This document shows, one piece after another, positions 55,775 to 64,000 of a stretch of DNA of 64,000 nt. The position numbers and the translations under genes were made by a program. A model generated the notes under the pieces. The model saw only the letters and a list, made by a program, of their open reading frames with translations. It made no database searches and was not told the DNA's origin. Within the stretch, counting starts at the first letter, position 1. Each line of letters begins with the position of its first letter. The stretch is from Macrosoma leucophasiata (lineage: Eukaryota > Arthropoda > Insecta > Lepidoptera > Hedylidae), in NCBI GenBank assembly GCA_036365455.1, contig JAWQUS010000010.1:12904501-12968500 (forward strand), read 5' to 3'.

Positions 55775-56720
55775 ACTAGCTGTGCCCGCGACTTCGTCTA
55801 CGTGAGAAAAGATATGATTGTTCACTATCTACCCGGACGAAATCGTGGGCGCAGCTAGTATAAAAGTAGCGTAAGTTACTCCTTATTACATCAGCTATCT
55901 GCCAGTGAAAGTCCCGTCAAAATCGGAGACACTCAAATTCTATGTATTTGTATGTAGTTGTGTATGTTTGTATGGTTGTATGGAGATAAAAGTAGCCCAA
56001 GTTACTCCTTATCACATCAGCTATCTGCCAGTGAAAGACCCGTCAAAATCGGAGACACTCAAATTCTGTTTATTTGTATGTAGGTATGTATGTATGTATG
56101 GTTGTATGGAGATAAAAGTAGTCTATGTTACTCCTTATCACATCAGCTATCTGCCAGTGAAAGTCCCGTCAAAGTCGAAGACACTCCAATTCTTCTTATT
56201 TGTATGTAGGTATGTATGTATGGATGTATGGAGATAAAAGTAGTCTAAGTTACTCCTTATCACATCAGCTATCTGCCAGTGAAAGTCCCGTCAAAGTCGA
56301 AGACACTCCAATTCTTCTTATTTGTATGTAGGTATGTATGTATGTATGGATGTATGGATATAAAAGTAGCCTAAGTTACTCCTTGTTACATCAGCTACCT
56401 ACCCATGGAAGTCCCGCCAAAGTCGGATACACTAAAATTCTACTTATTCATATGTAGGTATGTATGTGTGTATGGATGTATGGAGATAAAAGTAGCCTAA
56501 GTTACTCCTTATCACATCAGCTATCTGCCAGTGAAAGTCCCGTCAAAATCGGTCAAGCCGTTTCCAAGATTAGCCCCGCCAAACAGACAGACAGACAAAA
56601 ATTGTAAAAAATGTTGTTTTGGTATATGTACCGTGTATACATGCGTTTAGTAAAAAGCGGTTATTTTAATATTACAAACAGACACTCCAATTTTATTTAC
56701 TTGTATCTATATAGATTTAT
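55775..56720 (-). mobile_element. Family C element with six tandem units of about 124 bp
   Basis: The ends are the reverse of the 14.04-14.30 kb element (ACTAGCTGTGCCCGCGACTT left; AAAAAGCGGTTATTTTAATA right). TAAAAGTAG starts units at 55861, 55987, 56113, 56235, 56361 and 56485. Each carries CAGTGAAAGTCCCGTCAAA and a (GTAT)n-type tail. The frame at 55905-56237 is a product of the repeats. Confidence 0.82.
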
Positions 56721-56739
56721 TATGGAAGCTACAATACAA

Positions 56740-56950
56740 CATAAGACCTAAACATTCTGTGAAAATTTTAAGCGTCTACATTATAATGGTAACAGAAATA
56801 CATAATTTGTGAAAATGTTAGCTTTCTAGCTATCACTATTTATGAGATACAGCCTGGTGACAGACAGACGGACAGATGGACAGACAGACAGCGGAGGATA
56901 AGTAATCCGTAGGACCCGTGTTTACCTTTTAGGTACGAAACCCCCTAAAA
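56740..56950 (+). repeat. Partial CGGCCAAGTGC-family repeat
   Basis: ATTCTGTGAAAATTTTAAGC, GAGATACAGCCTGGTGACAG and (GACA)n match the interior of the 19.35-kb copy. Confidence 0.6.
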
Positions 56951-57094
56951 GTTAGAACTAAGATACAGAATAGATTAAAAATATTCGATACGATTCTTTA
57001 AATTGACATAACTTTTTAATTTCTGAACCGATTCACATGAAAGTAACACTAAATGTTAAGTGAAACTTACGACAATATATTAGTGAAAACCGCA

Positions 57095-57412
57095 AATCGA
57101 ATAAGCCGTTTCTGATATTAGCGTGCACAAACACACAGACAAACAGACATTTTTCCGGGATAAAAAGTACCCAGTGTTGTGCGCCAAAGGTTAAAGTATA
57201 ATCAAGTTTCATTGTAATTGGACTGGTAGTTTTTATGTGATGCTTGAACAAACAGACAGACAGACAGACGGACAGACAGACAGACACAAAAAATATTCTT
57301 ATCACATATTTGTGTTCGGTATCGATCTAATAACATCCCCTGGTATTTATTTTTTCAATATTTTTAATGTACAGAATGTACACTTCTACAGATTTATTAT
57401 AAGTATAGATTT
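57095..57412 (-). repeat. Family D element, inverted copy
   Basis: TTTCTGATATTAGCGTGCAC, CATTTTTCCGGGATAAAAAG, (ACAG)n, ATTTATTATAAGTATAG. Confidence 0.72.
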
Positions 57413-57576
57413 GATTACTTATTAAGTGTCAATATTGTATAATATTTGGCCAAAACTTAATCTTCAAAAAAATTTGGAGATTAATCATATGAATAACAGA
57501 TGAAGGATTTTTAGTCAGTAGACAAAAACAAATGCCGCCATATTCAATAGCAGGTATCTATAAATATAAAAATATT

Positions 57577-57605
57577 GTAAACTATGTTGTAACAACATAG
57601 TTTAC
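57577..57605. repeat. Perfect 29-bp palindrome
   Basis: GTAAACTATGTTGT, A, ACAACATAGTTTAC. Confidence 0.8.
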
Positions 57606-57627
57606 ATTAGGGATATTATTCGGTTTT

Positions 57628-58503
57628 ATGTCAAACTCAAACTCAAAAATTCATTTAATCACTTGGAAATAATAGAATTTGCTTGTCAAATAACAAATAT
57701 AAAATTAAAGCGAATAACAACTGATACGTTGATTAATATGTCAAAGTAAATAAAATAATAATAGTCGAAAAATACTTAATAATAAAAATAGGTATCAACA
57801 GAATGTTCCATACTCTCTTTTACAAACGGCAAGATAAGACTAAACAAAAAAAATATGGGACATTCTTTGTCATTCACTGGCAGAGTTCCAAAGCCTACAT
57901 TACTGAGAAAAAACCTGCCAAAACAAAACTCAGTAGGGTCTTTTCAAAATATGTTCCTTCAAACTATTTTCACAATATGACACTTATAACTATGTTTTAC
58001 AATATCAAGTACAGTGCACATTCATTTCACAAAATTATTGTTTAGTCTTGTGGAGCTAGATCAGCATTTGTCCAGGCATCTCTATCCTTTAGATAGTCAT
58101 CGAGTCTATAGTACGCATTTTTACATAGTGTGCGTTTAATACATGACTTGAATTTATTATCTGTGAGTTCAAGAATGTTGGACGGAATTTTGTTATAAAA
58201 CTGTATACAACATGTTAAGAAACATTTATGTGTTTTCGATAGGCGAAAACTTGGAAATACTAATTAATTTTTATTTCTGGTATTATAAGTATGTATATCA
58301 TTAATTTTCTTAAATAAGTGCAAGTTTTTCCTAGCATACCATATATTTTCATAAATATATTGGCAAGGGACCGTCATTATATTTATTTGCTTGAATAATT
58401 CTTTCAAGGAGTCACGACTATTTAAGTTATATATCGCTCTAATAGCTCTCTTTTGTAATATAAATATTTAGTCAATTTCAGCTGCCCGACCCCACAAACT
58501 TAA
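57628..58503 (-). mobile_element. Fragment of a non-LTR retrotransposon (same superfamily as 16.8 kb)
   Basis: On the minus strand, 58500-58045 reads ILQKRAIRAIYNLNSRDSLK, INIMTVPCQYIYENIWYARK and further to a stop near 58045. It aligns with VLQKRAVRAIYGLSPRVSLR and LTVASQYIYENVLYVRK of the other LINE, but with in-frame stops. A 3' UTR of about 400 bp ends in (TTTGAG)n. Decayed and 5'-truncated. Confidence 0.8.
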
Positions 58504-58663
58504 ACTCTGTAAACTCTACTTCGGTTTTATATAATACCCTTATATCAAAGGCCACTAATCTAAGTCAAATATTGAGAATAATAGATGCATAATATCCTGG
58601 TGTGTACCTATACCTATTCCGAATACTGGTTTTTTATTGTAATAGTAATTGTATTGTTTTAAA

Positions 58664-58975
58664 AACGTAACTTCACGCCTGTAATCCCCGAAGGGGTAGG
58701 CAGAGGTAAATGCATGCATTCAAGCATACATGGAAACACCCACGACTCCCCGGTTACGTTTTCGCCCATGTAACAGGTGGCGAGCCTGTTGCCATCTCCG
58801 GGCACATTACTAAACTCTGAGGTACTGGGAAACTTCCAGAAAATGGAACAATCCCAATAGGACCAGAGATAAAGGATTTTAAATCCTTATCTCTGATAGT
58901 CCCAGACCCGGAAATCGAACAGGACCCCCAGCGTAGTAGTAGTAGCCTGCTACCACTACGCTACTGAGGCAGTTA
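58664..58975 (-). repeat. tRNA-derived SINE (family T3)
   Basis: CTTCACGCCTGTAATCCCCG, GGTGGCGAGCCTGTTGCCAT, and at the head CCAGACCCGGAAATCGAACA (B-box reversed) with CTACCACTACGCTACTGAGG (A-box reversed). A familiar moth SINE layout. Confidence 0.75.
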
Positions 58976-59184
58976 TTGCTATTACATTAATTAATCCTTA
59001 CCTATCTCAAAATATGAACGTAAATATTATTGTTAAGTATAACTATCGAGTCCACAGCAGGAAGTTTAATTATCATCCACATTGCAGTATCCACTGACGT
59101 CACTAGTCATCAATCGTGATTTTAAACAGGGGAAAAGGTCAACCGAGACAAAGCCATCGGAGCATGAAAATGATTATTACATAA

Positions 59185-59300
59185 TAGGTGCGTGCGCCCC
59201 AGGCACCGGGTACCGTTGCTCGAACAGGTTCCGTGCATGTCCCCCCCTCCGGCCCCCGCTCCCCGCTCCCCGCGACCCGCGGAACGCGTGCACCATGTTT
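59185..59300. promoter_or_regulatory. C-rich/CpG island 5
   Basis: CCCCCCCTCCGGCCCCCGCT block. Nearby plus-strand ATG at 59294 opens MFTKHLLSTHQGPSWHSH to a donor-like CAC|GTAAGA. Status as an exon is unproven. Confidence 0.25.
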
Positions 59301-59567
59301 ACCAAGCATTTACTTTCTACCCATCAAGGACCTTCCTGGCACTCCCACGTAAGATTGAGTGTAAGTGAACACATCAAACGCTGCAGCTTTTTAGATACAT
59401 TTTTATTATGACTTTTAGCGACACTTTTTTCCCTTCTGAGGGTGTTGAAGGTGGTTTAGACTCGTTCTGGATAAGGTATAGGAAGATATTTTACTAAGAA
59501 CTGGTTTTAGTCTAAATATTACATAAGTGGACTGTGAAAAAGACTTCTACTATTTTTAAAACTCGAT

Positions 59568-59790
59568 GTGGTAGAACTCTAGCGACGGAGCTCGAGAGCA
59601 TAGACACCGTATTACGTAGTCTACTTGCCGTTAAGTGATAGTGATCAGCGCTTTCGTGTTTCGAGCAGGCCTCGTAAGTTACGACGAAGAGGTATAAGAC
59701 CTTAAGCCTCAAGAGTGATAACGAATATACATTGAAATCTTTAGTTTTTGTGTAAACCATAGACATATTCGCTTAGCATGTGTATGCTTA
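59568..59790 (+). repeat. Diverged family A retroposon
   Basis: GTGGTAGAACTCTAGCGACG, TTGCCGTTAAGTGATAGTGA, CTTAAGCCTCAAGAGTGATA. Confidence 0.65.
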
Positions 59791-59842
59791 AAACCAAGAA
59801 AAATATTGCGTCACGCGAGAGTTCGACTTCGTATCTTAACTG

Positions 59843-60010
59843 TATAAAGTTGAGATATGAGCGAGAGCGACAGTCAACTTTATGGCGTACGGTGTAAAGA
59901 TTAAAATCGCACAAGCGAAAGCTCGTGGCCGGCGCGCGGCCGCGAGGCGAGCTGCGCGGTTCAATGACCGAGTTTTCACGGGTTTGTCAGCCTGTTGTTA
60001 TATCATCGGA
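59843..60010 (+). promoter_or_regulatory. Candidate core promoter and CpG-rich leader
   Basis: TATAAA at 59843-59848 lies 31-33 bp before a TCA initiator-like site at 59874-59876, followed by a CpG-rich stretch (GCCGGCGCGCGGCCGCGAGG). Spacing fits a TATA promoter reading right; no coding exon follows recognisably. Confidence 0.28.
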
Positions 60011-60870
60011 CGTAGTCAGTGTCATTGCCGAAATCGCGGCTATTTATTCGCACGCTAATTTGCATCTTTTTGCGTTCAGTAGTAAGTCCACTTTTCCTTG
60101 TGGATATACCTGTTTTTTTTGCTCTATTCGCTCTGTATACTTATGTTCCAATTATGTGCTTATTATAATTTCTTATGTACATTCTTTTGTGATGTTTCTG
60201 TTTGTAGAGCTATTGGTCATGTATTGTAATTTTGTGTTACAATGCTTGAGATGTTCTAAATTCACATATCATTGTTTTATTTAATACAATACGTACAGCA
60301 TTGAGAGTTTCAGGATAAAATTGTTACAGTTATCATGGTTTTATAATAATAACTTAAATCCAAAATATTTTAACATAATTGATAAACAGCATGATCAAAA
60401 TGCTATAAAGCTTATGCATTTATATCTTAATACTTACCACTTTGTTATAAAATTTCTTCAGACATAAATACATTCATTTCATGGACATAAAAAACGAATA
60501 AATTTCTGAACAGCTATGTACTTAGTATATGGTATTGTAAGTAATACACGACCAAAAAAAGATGTATGCTAATTAAGGGCTTCGACGTTGCAAATATCAT
60601 GTAAGTGCGGGGTTACGTAAGCGCTGTAGGTGGATCACGTGTGCAAAACGATCGCCTTGAAACTGAACTTAAAAAGTTCAAGGTTCTGTTTTTGCACAAC
60701 ACGCCCGCCTAATAACAATCGGTGTGTTTGTGTGCCCACATGTACATGACTCTCACAATCACGCGTCGTCTATGTAATTATTGACCAAAAACTTACTCAT
60801 CACCTCATCTAGCTCGATTGGTAACAAAAAACGATTCAGTGTTAAATTATATAGGATTATGTCACTATAA
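60011..60870. other. Gene-free AT-rich stretch
   Basis: Nothing recognised; the 119-codon frame from 59925 has no domain. Confidence 0.4.
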
Positions 60871-60876
60871 TTTTGA

Positions 60877-61085
60877 CGTCCCGGTTAGTCCAGCGGTGTG
60901 AGATGACCGTTTGATTCGAAGGGTCGCGGGTTCGATCCCCGCACTGGAACAAATATTTGTATGGCCTACAGATATTTGTTTCGGGTCTGGGTGTTTGTGT
61001 ATGTGTTGTTTGTGTACAACGGCACCCACGATACAGGTTTATACCTACTGTGGGGCTGTGAGTGTAAGCGTATTTTATAATTACA
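60877..61085 (+). repeat. tRNA-derived SINE (family T2), copy 2
   Basis: GACGTCCCGGTTAGTCCAGC (A-box region), GGGTTCGATCCCCGCACTGG (B-box), then TATTTGTATGGCCTACAGAT and GGGTCTGGGTGTTTGTGTAT shared with 25.06-25.20 kb. Confidence 0.8.
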
Positions 61086-61284
61086 AATGGCGCGCTATAT
61101 AGAGATTACCAGATTTTTACACGTCATAGCAATTTGAATTTCAGGTGCTTTTCAGTGTAATTAGTAAGACGATTTTAAATAATAATTTGATTATCATAAA
61201 TAATATTATGACATTGAATTATAAGATTTATAAATAATTAATCATTATATATATATTCACACACTTTCATATCAGTACTTTAAT

Positions 61285-61555
61285 TGGTGGTATATCTCCA
61301 GTGACGGAGCTCGCGGGCGTAGGCACCACCGCATTACCTATAAACTTGCCGCTAAATGGTAGTGTTCAGCACTATCGTGTTCCGGTCAGGTGGTAATGTA
61401 ATTTTCGGCACAGAGGCTCAACACCTTAGGCCTCAGGAGTGGTAACGCATCTGCATTTTGACCTTGGTCTTTGTGTGGGTGTCTTTAGGCTGCAGTCACC
61501 ACTTAACATCAATGTGACCTGCAAGCTTGTTTGCCACTTCCATAACATATAAAAA
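61285..61555 (+). repeat. Family A retroposon, near full length
   Basis: TTGGTGGTATATCTCCAGTG to GCCACTTCCATAACATATAA with a short A run; about 15 bp deleted after GGTAATGTA. Confidence 0.85.
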
Positions 61556-61756
61556 AAAGTCAGCAAATGCATTTTAGCTACATATTATATAACTATAAAT
61601 ATTTGTATAATTTTAAATTGAAGTTGAACTTTAGACTTAAACTTTAGAAATTTAAATAATCTTCATATGACAAAAACTATACCCATAGCAGGTATATAGA
61701 AAGACATGATAGAATTAATATTATAAAGTTTCCATTAATCGTATTAATTTAATTTT

Positions 61757-61810
61757 ATCCCGTTGAACCCAATGTTTACAAATTATCGTAAACATTGGGT
61801 TCAACGGGAT
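61757..61810. repeat. Perfect hairpin, 23-bp arms
   Basis: ATCCCGTTGAACCCAATGTT... and its mirror with an 8-nt loop; arms extend to about 29 bp with one mismatch. Confidence 0.85.
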
Positions 61811-62044
61811 AGAATTATCGTGAAATATATAATAAGTGTAACTAAATAAATTATTGTAACCATTGCATTATTATTATACTATATATACCATATTGATAAG
61901 TAATGACGTATGATAATTATTCATATAAATCCGATGAATCAGAAATGTTCACAACACAAATGTATTGTTTTGGGGCACTCATACAATAAGAAACGCGTTG
62001 ATGTCTTTTGACTGCGGAGATTCCCCGTACGATTGTAAGGAACT

Positions 62045-62300
62045 ACTGGTGGTAGAGCTCCAGTGACGGAGCGCATTACCTAATATACTCGCCGCTAAAT
62101 GGTAGTGTTCAGTACTATCGTGTTCCGGTCGGGTACGGCCCTGTAATTTACGGCATAGAGGCATAATACCTTAGGCCTCAGGAGTGGTAACGCTTCTGCA
62201 TTCTGACCTTGGTCTTTGTGTGGGTGTCTATAGGCTGCAGTCATCACTTAACATCAATGTCTACTGCATGCTTGTTACCACTTATATAACATAAAGAAAC
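62045..62300 (+). repeat. Family A retroposon with internal deletions
   Basis: CTGGTGGTAGAGCTCCAGTG then directly GAGCGCATTACCTAATATAC, so the CTCGCGGGCGTAGGCACCAC block is missing. Confidence 0.82.
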
Positions 62301-62499
62301 GTGCACCTATTAACTTAAATAAAAAAAAACACAGAAATACACATAAAACTTACCAATAACACCATAATAATCCACAAATGAGAAGCGCGATGAAAAATCC
62401 AGATTGAAAAAAATCCTTTGAAACGTTTTGTGTACACTAAACTTAAAACTATACACCACACTAAACGTCACTTATGATTAATGATAATAAAATAAGTCT

Positions 62500-62800
62500 T
62501 AAATTGAGATCTATGTTGCGTTCAGTCTAAATGCGAAACACGTTAGATGTTCATTTTGGAGCGGAGGCGGCGTAGCGCACCGATAGCTCCGGATAACTGA
62601 TAAAGTGTAGCTCGGTTCATGGTCGATGTCGACGTGGTGAGACGTCCTTACCGCGCGGCTGCCTACACCGTGCGCCCGCGCCGAGCCTGCGCTTCTTCCG
62701 CACTCGCCGGGTGAATGAACTGGCGCGAGTGAGATGGCGATACCGGCCCGCAACAACCAATGCCACGGTCGCAGCCACTACACTCGTCTATCTCGGCAAG
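62500..62800 (-). promoter_or_regulatory. CpG-rich island 6 with short ORF and donor
   Basis: On the minus strand a CpG-rich leader ends at CCGCGCG|GTAAGG (62652/62651). A 25-codon frame, ATG at 62620 to TAA at 62543, reads MNRATLYQLSGAIGALRRLR and five more residues. Good candidate for a distant 5' UTR exon or promoter on the Blimp-1 strand; the link is inference. Confidence 0.3.
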
Positions 62801-62924
62801 GTAATCTAGTACAAGTGTCAAACGATATTTATTCCAGTTGCTATTCCTCATTTCCCTGGGAGGCATGGGAGACGAGGAAATTCTATTTCACATTTAACTC
62901 AGGATACTCACCTAGGAAAGTGCA

Positions 62925-63020
62925 TATATAAAGAGAATGATGAATGCAGAAGACGCACGGAAGGTGCAAACACTCTGCCTACCCCGTAAGGGACTTGGCG
63001 TGAAGATACATACATATATG
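62925..63020 (+). repeat. LINE 3'-end fragment
   Basis: AGAGAATGATGAATGCAGAA, CTCTGCCTACCCCGTAAGGG, GGCGTGAAGATACATAC. Confidence 0.6.
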
Positions 63021-63105
63021 TAACTCATATACTCGTATTTATGATCATAAGTAAAAATAGCATATCGCTGAAGAAAACAAGAAATGGTACATTTTGTGTT
63101 TCTAC

Positions 63106-63428
63106 TGGTGGTAGAGCTCCAGTGACGGAGCTCGCGGGCGCACCACCGCATTACCTAATATACTTTCCGCTAAATGGTAGTGTCTATCACTATCGTGTGC
63201 CGATCAGGTGGTAATGTACGGCCCTATAATTTCCGGCACAGAGGCATTGTTATATATTACATTACGGCCAAATGCGTTACCACTCCTGAGTCCTAAGGTG
63301 TTCCTTAGGACTCAGGAGTGGTAACGCATCTGTATTATGACCTTGGTCATTCTGTGGATGTCTATAGGCTGCAGTCATCACTTTACATCAATGTGAACTG
63401 CATGCTTGTTTGCCACTTCCATTACATA
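63106..63428 (+). repeat. Family A retroposon with internal foldback
   Basis: A normal head is followed at 63270-63325 by an inverted duplicate: GCGTTACCACTCCTGAGTCC, short loop, then GGACTCAGGAGTGGTAACGC, after which the normal tail resumes to ATTACATAAAAA. Confidence 0.85.
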
Positions 63429-63797
63429 AAAATAACGACGTATCCGTTGTTTCTTCTTTATACAATGCCCCATTTTACCTTGATTGAAACTAAAATCGAC
63501 TTATTTGTTAAAGATACTTTCCTTTCCCTGCCCTATGTGTCAAGGTAATATACGGCTCATACGTTCATTAATCTCTAACATTTAAAGTTATCCATTATAA
63601 TTCCGATGCTGGGCTTACTCAGGGTTCTCTTACGCTGCGTTTACCACACCAGTACTTACATCAACCAATTTCATACTCTGTTCCAGTAAATATCTTTCTA
63701 TATGTCGATGCGGGCCCAATATGTAAGATAGTGTCTAAAAATCACGTTATAAGTCATGTAAAAGAATTACAAATAAAAAAGTGACAGAAGCAGAATT

Positions 63798-64000
63798 CAC
63801 TGGTGGTAGGGCTCTAGTGACGGAGCTCGCGGGCGTAGGCACCACCGCATTACCTATAAACTTGCCGCTAAATGGTAGTGTTCAGCACTATCGTGTTCCG
63901 GTCAGGTGGTAAGGTACGGCCCTGTAATTTCCGGCACAGAGGCATAACACCTTAGGCCTCAGGAGTGGTAACGCATCTGCATTTTGACCTTGGTCTTTGT
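63798..64000 (+). repeat. Family A retroposon, runs off window end
   Basis: CACTGGTGGTAGGGCTCTAG through GACCTTGGTCTTTGT at the edge. Confidence 0.85.

Noticed and set aside
55905..56237. 110-codon frame with repeated CVCLYGCMEIK-like segments
   Set aside because: Arises from the tandem units of about 124 bp in family C; no homologous protein is implied.
57803..58045. 80-codon plus-strand frame
   Set aside because: Antisense to the 3' UTR of the LINE fragment on the minus strand.

Overview
This is eukaryotic DNA, most likely from a moth or butterfly. The genes have introns with GT/AG borders and long AT-rich introns. The window is packed with repeat families I know from lepidopteran genomes: poly(A)-tailed 'ctggtggtagagctcc' retroposons, short elements ending in AGCTAGT, tRNA- and 5S-derived SINEs, mariners, and non-LTR elements with (TTTCTA)n or (TTTGAG)n tails. 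Everything below was read by eye; no database search was run.

Four protein-coding genes can be assembled exon by exon. (1) The 5' part of a PDCD2/Zfrp8-type gene lies at 1-747 on the minus strand: three exons up to the MYND finger, with a TATCGATA promoter motif just upstream. (2) A DUS4L-type tRNA-dihydrouridine synthase lies at 5485-6743 on the plus strand: two exons, 392 aa. (3) A BTB zinc-finger gene lies at 19178-27551 on the plus strand: seven exons, one BTB domain and seven fingers. It carries a tandem 143-bp duplication of part of a finger exon and an apparent one-base frameshift in its last exon. (4) A PRDM1/Blimp-1 gene lies at 34607-39735 on the minus strand: six exons, 1053 codons in a continuous frame, a PR domain and five fingers. 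Its first coding exon was not found. The 24 kb beyond its 5'-most known exon hold several CpG-rich islands that could be promoters or 5' exons.

Region by region: 0.75-5.4 kb holds intergenic DNA, a broken mariner and a decayed LTR retrotransposon. 6.7-19.2 kb is dense with repeats, including a 2.5-kb element with an internal tandem array, a 5S-derived SINE and a 5'-truncated LINE. 19.2-27.6 kb is the BTB-zinc-finger gene, with repeats in its introns. 28.9-30.2 kb is a full-length but broken mariner. 30.8-34.6 kb is AT-rich and probably includes the Blimp-1 3' UTR. 34.6-39.7 kb is Blimp-1. 39.7-64 kb has no certain exon: it holds CpG-rich islands, retroposons, palindromes and another LINE fragment.

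The four genes show no functional link beyond adjacency. PDCD2 and DUS4L are housekeeping genes; the other two encode DNA-binding regulators. I did not find a convincing new biological system. The most unusual items are the tandemly copied half-finger exon with the nearby frameshift, a nested palindrome at 48.8-49.2 kb, and several foldback SINE and retroposon copies.
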